DNA from: an uncultured Ruminococcus sp.
GTDB lineage: Bacteria; Bacillota; Clostridia; Oscillospirales; Ruminococcaceae
Reading direction: 5' to 3'
Length of the DNA stretch: 56,994 nucleotides
NCBI GenBank assembly: GCA_902787825.1
Contig: CADAHS010000018.1
Span: 1 to 56,994 of the forward strand
The position numbers and the translations under genes are program-made. The notes beneath the pieces are model-generated. The model was not told the origin of the DNA, did no database searches, and saw only the letters and a program-made list of their open reading frames with translations. Shown one piece after another: positions 28,400 through 37,036 of the stretch (its first letter is position 1; each line of letters opens with the position of its first letter).

Positions 28400-29492
28400 G
28401 AACTTTGACTTGCAGAATTACCTGATACAAGGCGTGGAAAGAGTGGTATCAGAAGCACTGAAAGCTACGCTCAAAAACCCAAGAGAAAGCGTATTTATGA
28501 TGAAGTTTGCCGCAGCCAGCCGTGCAGCCTCAAAAAAACGCCGTGCTGCCGAGGATAACGCAGAGCATATCCCGCCGTTTCTGATTGCCAGCATCACCAG
28601 CAAGTGCAATCTGCATTGTGCAGGCTGTTATTCACGCTGCAATCACGCAACCACCGATGCAAAGCCTGTCAGTCAGCTGACAAGCGAGCAGTGGCTCAGG
28701 ATATTTGATGAGGCTGACGAACTGGGTATCAGCTTTATCCTGCTTGCAGGCGGTGAGCCGATGCTCAGGCGTGACATCATAGAGGCAGCAGGGAAAAAGC
28801 AGAATATCCTTTTCCCGATATTCACAAACGGCACATTCATTGACGAAAAATACTATACATTGCTTAACAAGTGCCGCAACCTTGTACCGATAATGAGCAT
28901 AGAGGGTAACAGGGAGATGACCGACAGCAGGCGTGGAAAAGGCATCTACGATAAGCTTATCGCAAATATGGAAGAGTTCAAAAAGCGTGGACTGATCTTC
29001 GGCGCATCTGTTACTGTCACGACCCAGAATTATAAGGAGGTCACCTCAGATGAGTTCCTGAGCAGTCTGTCTGACAGAGGGTGCAAGGCGGTTATCTTTG
29101 TTGAATATGTTCCCGTAACAGAGCAAAGCTCAAAGCTTGCGCCGACAGATGCCGAACGTGAGTACCTGATGACACAGATACAGCGCCTTCGTGAGCAGCG
29201 TCCCGAAATGGTCTACATCTCATTTCCCGGAGATGAGAAAAGCTCAGGCGGCTGTGTGGCAGCAGGCAGAGGTTTTTTCCATATCAATTCCCACGGCGGC
29301 GCAGAACCGTGTCCTTTCTCACCGTACTCCGACGTGAATGTCAAAAACAGCTCGCTGCGTGAAGCATTGCGTTCGCCGCTGTTCAAGGCTTTGCAAAGCG
29401 GTGAAATACTTCTTGACGATCATGAGGGCGGCTGTGTTTTATTTGAAAAAAGAGAGCTTGTTGAAGCTATCATAGCCGGGGATTCAAACTAA
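28392..29492 (+). CDS. Radical SAM protein of unknown substrate
   Basis: The 366-residue protein has the cluster motif CNLHCAGCYSRC (CxxxCxxC) after a helical N-terminal part of about 75 residues, and LLAGGEPMLR as its SAM-binding glycine motif. A C-terminal cysteine pair (GGCVAAGRGF and EPCPFSP) suggests a partial SPASM-like region but not a full set of auxiliary-cluster cysteines. ATG 28392 overlaps the flavodoxin gene and follows AGGTGA; an in-frame GTG at 28383 is less likely. The link with flavodoxin is sensible because radical SAM enzymes need a reductant. No peptide precursor is visible nearby. Confidence 0.85.
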   Translation: MNENFDLQNYLIQGVERVVSEALKATLKNPRESVFMMKFAAASRAASKKRRAAEDNAEHIPPFLIASITSKCNLHCAGCYSRCNHATTDAKPVSQLTSEQWLRIFDEADELGISFILLAGGEPMLRRDIIEAAGKKQNILFPIFTNGTFIDEKYYTLLNKCRNLVPIMSIEGNREMTDSRRGKGIYDKLIANMEEFKKRGLIFGASVTVTTQNYKEVTSDEFLSSLSDRGCKAVIFVEYVPVTEQSSKLAPTDAEREYLMTQIQRLREQRPEMVYISFPGDEKSSGGCVAAGRGFFHINSHGGAEPCPFSPYSDVNVKNSSLREALRSPLFKALQSGEILLDDHEGGCVLFEKRELVEAIIAGDSN

Positions 29493-29558
29493 GATCACGG
29501 ATCATTGACCTATGAATTTCCCAAAAAGATGTGCTGACAATGGAGATAATACAGCAAG

Positions 29559-29589
29559 AAAAAAGGAGTGCTTTCAACACTCCTTTTTT
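29559..29589. terminator. Bidirectional terminator between the radical SAM and cardiolipin synthase genes
   Basis: AAAAAAGGAGTG (29559-29570) pairs perfectly with CACTCCTTTTTT (29578-29589) around a seven-base loop. Convergent genes end on both sides, and the A/T arms act as U-tracts in both directions. Confidence 0.9.
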
Positions 29590-29604
29590 CTTTGTCCGAC
29601 CATC

Positions 29605-31176
29605 TTACATCAGCGGGGCAAACAGCTTCAGTATACGTCCCCGTATCTTCATTGACAGCTTTTGATTTCTGATCGTTTCCTCAGTCACGAGCCGACATTT
29701 TTCCAGAGTGTTCTGAAAATCCTGCTCGATCTCGCTTATGCATGATGTGCGGAAAAGATAAGTCGCACACTCAAAGTGGTGATAAAGACTGCGGTAATCA
29801 AGATTGATCGTTCCCACAACAGCCTTTTCATTGTCAGTCACAAAGACTTTTGCGTGAACAAATCCCGGAACATATTCGTAGATCTTGACCCCTGCCTTCA
29901 TCAGTGACTTATAGTGAGTCTTTGCAAGTGAGTAAGCCGACATCTTGTCAGGTATGCCCGGCAGGATTATCTTGACCTCAACACCTCTTTTTGCCGCATA
30001 TTTCAAAGCCGTCTCAAGCTCATTGTCAAGTATCAGATATGGTGTCATAATGTGAATGTAGCTGATCGAGCGATAAAGCATATCAATAAAAACGCTTTCT
30101 CCGACCTGTTCACCGTCGAGCGGGTTGTCGCAGTACGGCATAACAAATCCGTCTGTCGTTTTCGCAGGGAATGAAAGCCTGCATTCGTCCCATGCCGGGA
30201 CCTGCTCTGTCATATTCCACATCTGCAAAAACATCAGCGTAAAGCTTTGCACCGCATCACCCCTGAGCATTACCGCCGTATCCTTCCAGTGCCCGAAACG
30301 TTCTATGCGGTTGATGTATTCGTCGGCAAGATTCACTCCGCCGTTGAATGCGACCTTGCCGTCGATGACGAGGATCTTTCTGTGGTCACGGTAGTTGTAC
30401 GATGTTGAAACGAAAGGCTTGATCTGTGAGAAAGCCTTGCACTTTATCCCGTGCATTCCAAGCAGCTTAGGATAGTTGTGTGTCAGCGTCGAGATCTCAC
30501 ACATCCCGTCGTACATAACACGCACATCAACACCTTTAGCCGCCTTGTCGATAAGTATGTTGAGTATGCTTCCCCACATCAGTCCCTCGTCAATGATGAA
30601 GTATTCAAGAAAAATGAACTTTTCAGCTGCCTTCAGCTGTGGTATCATTGCGCTGAATTTTTCTTCTCCCGAAGCGAAGAAATCCACCTTTGTGTTCTCA
30701 TATATCGGGAAACGTCCCGAACGGTTGATGTAAAAGTGTAAGTCCGCAGTTCCCGAGTCGATCAGCTCCTGCTTTATTATCGTCATAGGATCCTGTTCGA
30801 TCAGCCCTTTGGAATCCTTTACGATCTCGTTCAGACGTTTCTTTTCTTTTCTGTGACCCACATCAAGCCGTGTGAACAGCAGCAGTAATGCCGTTGGAAC
30901 GGGGAAGAACATAAACAGTCCGCTCCACGTCAGCTTTGCGCTTGAATCCATATCAACGTTGAACAGGTACAAAAGCATGAGTATCAGAAAAACACTCTGA
31001 AACAGCGCAAGCAGTTCAAGCTCCATAAAGAAATCGTATATCACCGCCAGCAGGATCAGCTGAACAAGCATCAGCAGAATAAAAAATCCCGCACGGCTGA
31101 ATATCAACCGCTTCAATCCATTTTTTCTCTTGGGCAGAAGACGAATTATTCCGGTGGCTTCTTTTAATTTTTCCAT
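29605..31176 (-). CDS. cls: Cardiolipin synthase
   Basis: The 523-residue membrane enzyme joins two phosphatidylglycerol molecules to cardiolipin. Hydrophobic helices lie at about residues 27-80 and 85-105. Two phospholipase-D catalytic motifs are present: HRKILVIDGKVAFNGG and HAKVFVTDNEKAVVGT, both with the His, Lys and Asp residues. ATG 31176 follows AAGGAG with seven bases between, and is preferred over an ATG 36 bases upstream. The gene ends at the shared terminator at 29559-29589. Intact, normal length. Confidence 0.92.
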   Translation of the reverse strand: MEKLKEATGIIRLLPKRKNGLKRLIFSRAGFFILLMLVQLILLAVIYDFFMELELLALFQSVFLILMLLYLFNVDMDSSAKLTWSGLFMFFPVPTALLLLFTRLDVGHRKEKKRLNEIVKDSKGLIEQDPMTIIKQELIDSGTADLHFYINRSGRFPIYENTKVDFFASGEEKFSAMIPQLKAAEKFIFLEYFIIDEGLMWGSILNILIDKAAKGVDVRVMYDGMCEISTLTHNYPKLLGMHGIKCKAFSQIKPFVSTSYNYRDHRKILVIDGKVAFNGGVNLADEYINRIERFGHWKDTAVMLRGDAVQSFTLMFLQMWNMTEQVPAWDECRLSFPAKTTDGFVMPYCDNPLDGEQVGESVFIDMLYRSISYIHIMTPYLILDNELETALKYAAKRGVEVKIILPGIPDKMSAYSLAKTHYKSLMKAGVKIYEYVPGFVHAKVFVTDNEKAVVGTINLDYRSLYHHFECATYLFRTSCISEIEQDFQNTLEKCRLVTEETIRNQKLSMKIRGRILKLFAPLM

Positions 31177-31484
31177 TTGACCGCTCCTTGATCTGATTTG
31201 TAAAAGATGCACAGGTAGTCAATGCCTGATGATCTGCCCTTGTGGGCATTATTCAGCTTGACATCAACAAATGTGATCTGCAAATTACCTGTTATGAAAA
31301 AACTGTGCTCCCCGGTCGCAGTCGGCGGCATTATCGCCTGACTGCGGCTGTTGAGAACAAATAGATTATACCACATCTCCTCACAAAAATCAACAATAAA
31401 GACCTGCCGGTCATCGTGCCTCAGCAGGTCTTTGGTATCTGATACTATTATGGCAGCACCGCACAATGGTCGTGCAGTATCGCT
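31177..31484. other. Intergenic region with two hairpins upstream of cls
   Basis: No gene is seen. It holds the terminator at 31398-31433 and a second inverted repeat, CGCAGTC (31317-31323) with GACTGCG (31340-31346), lying in the presumed 5' leader of the cardiolipin synthase gene. This second hairpin has no U-tract in the cls direction; it could be a regulatory leader structure or chance. Confidence 0.5.
31398..31433 (-). terminator. Terminator of the repeat-protein gene
   Basis: AAAGACCTGC and GCAGGTCTTT are exact complements separated by 16 bases; on the - strand the stem runs into ATTGTTGATTTTTG. It lies about 50 bases past the stop of the gene at 31485. Confidence 0.75.
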
Positions 31485-32471
31485 TTAATCCTGTGCAGGA
31501 ATGAATGTAACGTGTGTTTCGTCGCTGTCGATCCATACAAATGTGCCGGCACTTGATCTTTCGATCGTGCCGCTGTGATCGCTGCCGATCTTGACACTCT
31601 TGATTATGTTGCCGTTGTCATCGTATGTAACATCGAACTTTGCGCCCTGTGTGTAGTCGATCTCAGGCCCTCTTACAACGCCCTTGAAGCTGTAAACAAA
31701 CTCGTTGTTGTAGCTGTTTGCCATGCGGATCGTGCAGACATAGCTGTTGTTACCGGCATATGTTACCTCCATTGCAGCCCTTGAACCGTCAGATGAAACA
31801 AAGCGATCCTTTGAGAAAAGATTCTGATTTGCTGCGTAGTAATAGCCCGACTCGCCCGGGTGCTTAACAGCGTCGGTGGATTTCTGAGCAGCGCTCTCGT
31901 TCTGTGCGTAGTTGTAGCCCGACTCGCCGGGGTGCTTAACAGCGTCGGTGGATTTCTGAGCAGCACTTTCGTTCTGTGCGTAGTAATAACCTGACTCACC
32001 GGGGTGCTTAACAGCGTCGGTAGATTTCTGAGCTGCGCTCTCGTTCTGTGCGTAGTTGTAGCCCGACTCGCCCGGGTGCTTATCAGCGTCGGTGGATTTC
32101 TGAGCAGCGCTCTCGTTCTGTGCGTAGTAATAACCTGACTCACCGGGATGCTTAACAGAGTCGGTAGATTTCTGAGCAGCTTCGGTATTGATCTCAGCCT
32201 TTGGTTCGAGCTTGATCTCGCTGCTGAACGCAGTCTTTGTATCGTCTGCCTTGTTGTCAGCCTTAGCTGTCTTCTGAGCGTTCTCATTTGCCACAGTGAC
32301 GATCGTTGAGATCGGCTTTGTAGGTGCTTCGATCGCATCAGATGCCGATGCGTTGAATACTGCGACTCCTGTTATCATCGCCGTTGCAGTGATAACTGCG
32401 CAGATCGTAGCGATGAATTTCTTGTTTGCCTTTCTTACCTTTGATGCGTTTGTTGATTTTGTGTTGTTCAT
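31485..32471 (-). CDS. Secreted protein with five tandem 24-residue repeats
   Basis: The 328-residue protein has a Sec signal peptide (residues about 18-44), a charged linker, five tandem repeats (98-217) and a C-terminal beta-rich domain of about 110 residues. Each repeat reads AAQKSTDAVKHPGESGYYYA plus four more residues, with YYY and YNY alternating in successive copies. GAGGAGA precedes ATG 32471. I do not recognise the C-terminal domain. The repeats may act as a flexible spacer or cell-wall-binding stretch. No sortase signal is present, so the protein is probably released or held non-covalently. Confidence 0.8.
   Translation of the reverse strand: MNNTKSTNASKVRKANKKFIATICAVITATAMITGVAVFNASASDAIEAPTKPISTIVTVANENAQKTAKADNKADDTKTAFSSEIKLEPKAEINTEAAQKSTDSVKHPGESGYYYAQNESAAQKSTDADKHPGESGYNYAQNESAAQKSTDAVKHPGESGYYYAQNESAAQKSTDAVKHPGESGYNYAQNESAAQKSTDAVKHPGESGYYYAANQNLFSKDRFVSSDGSRAAMEVTYAGNNSYVCTIRMANSYNNEFVYSFKGVVRGPEIDYTQGAKFDVTYDDNGNIIKSVKIGSDHSGTIERSSAGTFVWIDSDETHVTFIPAQD
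31821..32180 (-). repeat. Five direct 72-bp repeats inside the secreted-protein gene
   Basis: The five units encode the 24-residue repeats and are almost identical at the DNA level. The GYYYA/GYNYA codon difference alternates between units, so the array probably grew by duplication of a 144-bp pair. Such arrays readily change copy number by slippage or recombination. Confidence 0.9.
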
Positions 32472-32858
32472 TTTGATTTCTCCTCTTCTTTTTTTGTGTT
32501 GTTTTTGTTTTATTCAGTGATTACATAATAACTCTGTCTGCTGCAAAAAGCAATAGATACTTCTGCGTGGATATGTAGTATAAACTACGCTTTTTAAGCG
32601 TTTTGTAACTTAGGCTACACCCACACTGTTACCTGTCGCCAAGAAGCTTTTTCTGCATCAGCTCCTGCCTTCACTGTTTCACATTATCAAAGAGCGCATC
32701 TGTAAGCGTAAAAGCTCATCTTTGCGATCTGCTTGTGCTGCGATAAGAATTAACCGGTATGTAATTGAAATGCAGCGAAAAATGTGGTATAATATACCCA
32801 ACCAATACAGATGCAGATTATCTGTGCGCTGAATATCTGTAATAAGGAGGGCAGCTTT
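32472..32858. other. Divergent intergenic region with two promoters' worth of control sequence
   Basis: It separates the - strand repeat-protein gene from the + strand small protein gene. A 14-base palindrome, GTAGTATAAACTAC (32575-32588), lies about 105 bases ahead of the repeat-protein start. A clear + strand promoter lies at 32765-32793. Nothing else was recognised. Confidence 0.55.
32765..32793 (+). promoter_or_regulatory. Promoter of the small unknown gene at 32859
   Basis: TTGAAA (32765-32770) and TATAAT (32788-32793) are 17 bases apart, and TG one base ahead of the -10 box makes it also extended. It is among the strongest promoters in the window. Confidence 0.75.
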
Positions 32859-33329
32859 ATGATCGCAGAGAACTATAAATATATGAGAATACAGGGGAAA
32901 GCCCTTGCCAGAAACACTATGTTTGCAAAGGGCGTGTTCAGTATGTGCTGGCAGCTTATACAGCAGGACGTAATGGATCAGGAGGACGAGGATCTGTACC
33001 GTGAGATCGACAGCTGGTTTGCCGAGAACCTCCCGTGGCCGCCTCAGTGTAAACGCCGAGAGTCTGTTGTGTGCTGGTTCAAGACTGAGAATTCCGAAGA
33101 AATGCTCACAATGATCCGCCCGGCGCTGTGGCTTCTTGAAAAATACGATCACCCATATTACCTTGTCTATACAAACACACCCGGCGAGATCGTGTATGAG
33201 GATAAGTACCAGGTCGTTGTCAAGACCGACGGTTATCTTCAGATAGATGAGCTTCAGCCATCGTGGTCGCCTGATGATGGCGAAGAGAATACCGACACTG
33301 ACGACTCACAGTCCGGTTGCGAACAGTGA
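32859..33329 (+). CDS. Small cytoplasmic protein of unknown function
   Basis: The 156-residue protein starts at ATG 32859, eight bases after AAGGAGG (32844-32850), which excludes the longer in-frame reading upstream. It has no signal peptide or membrane helix. It is rich in Trp, Tyr and acidic residues (MDQEDEDLYREIDSWFAENL near 40-60) and ends in an acidic tail rich in Asp, Glu and Ser. I do not recognise a family. It has its own strong promoter and terminator, so it is a single-gene unit. Confidence 0.75.
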   Translation: MIAENYKYMRIQGKALARNTMFAKGVFSMCWQLIQQDVMDQEDEDLYREIDSWFAENLPWPPQCKRRESVVCWFKTENSEEMLTMIRPALWLLEKYDHPYYLVYTNTPGEIVYEDKYQVVVKTDGYLQIDELQPSWSPDDGEENTDTDDSQSGCEQ

Positions 33330-33383
33330 GCAAACGCCGCCTGCGTTCGGGTCGGTCACAATATATAATACCAGAATAAACAA

Positions 33384-33410
33384 GGGACTGATGCTTTGTA
33401 CATCAGTCCC
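33384..33410. terminator. Convergent terminator between small unknown gene and oppC-like gene
   Basis: GGGACTGATG (33384-33393) pairs exactly with CATCAGTCCC (33401-33410) around a seven-base loop. The following sequences on both strands are only moderately T-rich, but the convergent position supports the call. Confidence 0.7.
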
Positions 33411-33441
33411 ATTTGTGTGTATATACGTCCTTTATGACAGC

Positions 33442-34461
33442 TTATTCCGAAGCCTTTTTAAGCCCTTTGGCAACAAGGTGGCAGCCGACCATCAGAAGTA
33501 CCATAAGTGTCGCCGTCGGTATAAGCTTGTAGATGTGCAGCAGAACATTTGAGAAACCGTCGGTGAGCATCGTGCCAAGTGAGCAGCTGCCTGCCGGCAT
33601 ACCCAGTCCGACAAAGCTGAGGAAAGCCTCAAGGAAAACTGCCGAAGGAATGCTCAGCATTATCTGTGTGACAAGCTTGCCCGTAATGTTGGGCATGATC
33701 TCACGGAAGATTATGTGCCTGTGGCTTGCACCGAGAGTCCTTGCCGCCTGAACATATTCAAGCTCCTTGACCTTGAGGACCTCTGCACGGGATATCCTGC
33801 TCATTTCTATCCAGCCTGAAAGCATCAGAGCAATGATGATCGAACCCATTCCGGGCTGAAGCACCAGCATCAGAAGCGTCACGACGACCAGCGTAGGTAT
33901 ACTGCCGATAATATCAATGATACGCTGCATGATTATATCTGTCATACCGCCGAAATACCCTGAGATTATGCCGTAGTTCATACCGATCAGAAGGTTTATC
34001 ACAGTCGCAGCGAGCGCAATTATCAGCGATACCCTCAGTCCCATGAATGCACGGGCGAACATATCCCTGCCCAGATTATCAGTGCCGAAGATATAGTATT
34101 CATCGGTTATTCCCAGTTCCTCGTATCGGTTGACCGTCACTGCACCGCTGGTCTTGTTTATCTTTTCCGAACCATCAAGAATACCCATGGACGCAAGCCA
34201 CGGAACACGAGGCGGTAGATTTGTACGATCAAGCTGCTGATCGTCATAGTCGTGACTTGAAAGATACGGACCGATCACAGCCAGCAGCGTCAGCAATGCC
34301 AGGATCACAAGCCCTGCGACAGCTGACTTCTGCGCAAAGAAACGCTTGCGCATATCGTTTTTTGATCCTGTTACCGTTTCACTTGAAGTGAGCTCTTTTC
34401 GTTCCTTTGCGGCGGGAACAAAATCAGTATCCTGAGGTGTGTATATAACATTTTCAGCCAC
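33442..34461 (-). CDS. oppC: Oligopeptide/dipeptide ABC importer permease, OppC/DppC type
   Basis: The 339-residue membrane protein is the second permease of the peptide importer. A cytoplasmic N-terminus precedes a first helix (about 47-70, AGLVILALLTLLAVIGPYLS), then a soluble segment, then five further helices. The EAA loop ELEYVQAARTLGASHRHIIF contacts the ATPases. FGTDNLGRDMFAR is typical of OppC/DppC. It is the last gene of the five-gene operon, 17 bases after oppB. Confidence 0.9.
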   Translation of the reverse strand: MAENVIYTPQDTDFVPAAKERKELTSSETVTGSKNDMRKRFFAQKSAVAGLVILALLTLLAVIGPYLSSHDYDDQQLDRTNLPPRVPWLASMGILDGSEKINKTSGAVTVNRYEELGITDEYYIFGTDNLGRDMFARAFMGLRVSLIIALAATVINLLIGMNYGIISGYFGGMTDIIMQRIIDIIGSIPTLVVVTLLMLVLQPGMGSIIIALMLSGWIEMSRISRAEVLKVKELEYVQAARTLGASHRHIIFREIMPNITGKLVTQIMLSIPSAVFLEAFLSFVGLGMPAGSCSLGTMLTDGFSNVLLHIYKLIPTATLMVLLMVGCHLVAKGLKKASE

Positions 34462-34478
34462 TTTGTTCTCCTCCTTTC

Positions 34479-35414
34479 TCAGCTTGGCTTTCCGCCGAGG
34501 CGGACACGAGGATCAACAACGCAGTACAGTATATCCAGTATCAGCATAACTACGATGTAAAGTGCCGAGTAAACGAAACTCAGTGCGATGACCACGCTGT
34601 AATCGTTGCTGCTTATCGCAGTTGTCAGCAGTCCGCCGATACCCGGTACCGCAAACATCTTTTCGATCACCAGCGAACCCGTCAGCAGCGATACCAGCAG
34701 TGATGCCATGACCGTGATAACAGGTATCAGAGAGTTGCGAAGAATGTATTTGATGATTATTGTGCTGCTTTTCATTCCGGTTGTCTTTGCAAGCAAAACG
34801 TAGTCAGACTTGATAACGTCCTCAGCTTCCGACCTTGTGAACTGTCCGATGACCGCCATTACACTAAGGCTCAGCGCAAGTATCGGCATTGCCGAAGAAA
34901 ACATCGGTGAACGAAAATCGTACAGCATCGGGAAGATATTGCATTTGTACCCGAGAGTCCACGAGAAAAACATTGCGAACATATATGACGGAACAGCGAT
35001 CCCAAGCAGGGTTAAAATGTTGAATATCACCTTGATAATACGGCTGCGGAAGAACGCTGCTATCAGTCCGAGCGTAAGCCCCGCAAGTGTTCCGAAAATC
35101 AGACTGAGAAAACCGATGCGCAGTGTTACCGGAAAGCGGTTTACAAGCAGCGAAGTGATAGGAGTGTTAGGTGCGATAGAGTAGCTCACTCCCAGATCAC
35201 CCTTGAGCATCTTTCCGATGTAGCGGAAAAACTGAACGATCACAGGCTTATCCAGACCATAGCTTTCCTTCAGCGATGCTACCTGTTCCTCAGACAGTTT
35301 AGCGTCATTGAAAGGGGAGCCGGGCATAAACTGCATCAGCAGAAAGAGTATCAGCAGTATAACAAACAGTATCGAAATAGAAATAATGATCCTTCTTCTT
35401 AAATATCTGCCCAT
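34479..35414 (-). CDS. oppB: Oligopeptide/dipeptide ABC importer permease, OppB/DppB type
   Basis: The 311-residue permease has six membrane helices, opening with a helix at about 9-30 and the conserved LKESYGLDKPVIVQFFRYI near 48-66. The EAA-like loop is DYVLLAKTTGMKSSTIIIKY. VIEKMFAVPGIGGL is a hallmark of OppB/DppB. Its ATG shares one base with the TAA of the binding-protein gene (TAATG at 35416-35412), so translation is coupled. Confidence 0.9.
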   Translation of the reverse strand: MGRYLRRRIIISISILFVILLILFLLMQFMPGSPFNDAKLSEEQVASLKESYGLDKPVIVQFFRYIGKMLKGDLGVSYSIAPNTPITSLLVNRFPVTLRIGFLSLIFGTLAGLTLGLIAAFFRSRIIKVIFNILTLLGIAVPSYMFAMFFSWTLGYKCNIFPMLYDFRSPMFSSAMPILALSLSVMAVIGQFTRSEAEDVIKSDYVLLAKTTGMKSSTIIIKYILRNSLIPVITVMASLLVSLLTGSLVIEKMFAVPGIGGLLTTAISSNDYSVVIALSFVYSALYIVVMLILDILYCVVDPRVRLGGKPS

Positions 35415-37036
35415 TATTTCCTCTCCTTTCTCAGCCCGCTGATCACTATCTCAACTCCCGTAGGAGTTACCTGAAGTCCGGAAACACCGTCTGCAACGAG
35501 GTAGCGTTGTTCGCCGTTAAAAAGCGGTATCAATGCAGCATCGTCAAGTATAATGCTTTCCAGCTGGTGAAGTATCTCATCACGCTGAGCACCGCTTAAT
35601 GACTGGCTTTTATTATATAGTTCATTGAACTGTTCGTTGAAATACAGATTGTTGTTTCCCGTTCCAAGGCAGGTAGTAAACAGTGCAGTTGGGTCAACAA
35701 AGTCCGGGACCCAGCTTGCCAGGATAATGTCATACTGATCGCCCAGACTTATTCTGCGCAGCCATTCCTTATCCGGCAGCGGTGTGAGCTTGAGTTTAAG
35801 CCCCTTCAGATTATCCTCAAGCTGTTTTGCGATAGGTTCGGCTACCTTTGATTGTGAGGAAGCATACACAAATTCCAGCTCAGCGCTGTCAGTACCAAGC
35901 TCCTTGAGTCCCTTTGACCAGTAGTTTGCAGCAGCGCTTGTGTCATATCCCATCTGATCTTCATATTGCTTTTGATCGGCAGCGAAATCCTTGCCGTCTG
36001 TCTGAGTATAGAATTTTTCCGGAACAACTCTTTCAAGTGCGGAATATCCTGATCTGATAACATTTGCGGCGATGCTTTGTCTGTCTATGCTTTTGGCTAA
36101 AGCCTTGCGGATATTCAGATTTTTCAGGGCCTTGTTGGTTGAGTGGTTAATATCCAGCCTGTATATCTGTGCAGTTGAAAAGACTTTGAGATGCGTATCG
36201 TCCTTCGCCAGATCGGCAAGCTCGCCGGTGATGCGGATAACATCAAGCATACCTGTCTCATAGCACATCATAGCCTGCTGTGCATCACCCACCACCTGAA
36301 GATTAACGCCCGAGGTTATATCATTCCCTTTGTAGTAATACTTGTTGGGGGATAGGTGTATCTGTGATGCGAGCGGCTCATATCTGTCCATAACATATGC
36401 GCCGCAGCTGAGCATAGTATCTGCACTTGATGCATAGCTGCCCGAGCATGAGTTGAAGAATTCTCTTGAGCAGGGTGAAAAGCAGGTCAGTGAAATGAGA
36501 GAATTAATATACGGGCACGGCTGTTCAAGCTTGATAACGAATGTCTTTTTATCGGGTGCTGAAACGCCAAGCTCACTTACCGGAAGTTCACCGATGGAAA
36601 TTTTAGCTGAGTTGGCTATCATGCAGCAGTCTGTTATCAAATATATTGCGCCGCTTTTGGTCGCAGGATCTGCAATTCTTTGAAATGCGCATACAAAATC
36701 ATCGGCTGTCAGTGGCTTTGCGTTGCTCCATTTGAGATCGTCCTTTAGATGGTATGTGACCGTAAGCCCGTCGCTTGAAACGTCATAGCTTTCTGCAAGT
36801 CCGGGGACAAGCTCTCTGTTGGAGTTGTATTCATATAGCGTGGAGGTGAAAAACTTGACTACCATTGCTGAGGTGGTGTCTGCTACCTCCTGAGCATCTA
36901 TTGTTGAAGGAGAATTGCTCAGCTGAAAATTCAGCTCAGCAGAGTTTTGCGTATCTGATGCGCCGCAGCCTGTCATTATCATCATGATAAATGCTGTGAG
37001 TATCCCAAGTGAGATCATCTTTTTAACAGCCTTCAT
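35414..37036 (-). CDS. oppA: Peptide-binding lipoprotein of the ABC importer (family 5 solute-binding protein)
   Basis: The 540-residue lipoprotein captures peptides outside the cell. ATG 37036, after GGAGGGGAG, is preferred over a longer start 48 bases upstream. The signal peptide ends in a lipobox with the modified Cys in MTGCGASD. The family-5 fold follows, with the hallmark region YHLKDDLKWSNAKPLTADDF and later LNIRKALAKSIDRQSI. It lies in the middle of the operon, overlapping its neighbours by single bases on both sides. The ligand could be oligopeptide, dipeptide or another small molecule. Confidence 0.9.
   Translation of the reverse strand: MKAVKKMISLGILTAFIMMIMTGCGASDTQNSAELNFQLSNSPSTIDAQEVADTTSAMVVKFFTSTLYEYNSNRELVPGLAESYDVSSDGLTVTYHLKDDLKWSNAKPLTADDFVCAFQRIADPATKSGAIYLITDCCMIANSAKISIGELPVSELGVSAPDKKTFVIKLEQPCPYINSLISLTCFSPCSREFFNSCSGSYASSADTMLSCGAYVMDRYEPLASQIHLSPNKYYYKGNDITSGVNLQVVGDAQQAMMCYETGMLDVIRITGELADLAKDDTHLKVFSTAQIYRLDINHSTNKALKNLNIRKALAKSIDRQSIAANVIRSGYSALERVVPEKFYTQTDGKDFAADQKQYEDQMGYDTSAAANYWSKGLKELGTDSAELEFVYASSQSKVAEPIAKQLEDNLKGLKLKLTPLPDKEWLRRISLGDQYDIILASWVPDFVDPTALFTTCLGTGNNNLYFNEQFNELYNKSQSLSGAQRDEILHQLESIILDDAALIPLFNGEQRYLVADGVSGLQVTPTGVEIVISGLRKERK

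Noticed and set aside
31317-31346. Riboswitch ahead of the cardiolipin synthase gene
   Set aside because: Only one simple hairpin is visible and it matches no known riboswitch pattern that I can recognise.
31485-32471. Multi-core RiPP precursor because of tandem Tyr-rich repeats
   Set aside because: The protein has a Sec signal peptide and a folded C-terminal domain, and no maturation enzyme or exporter lies nearby.
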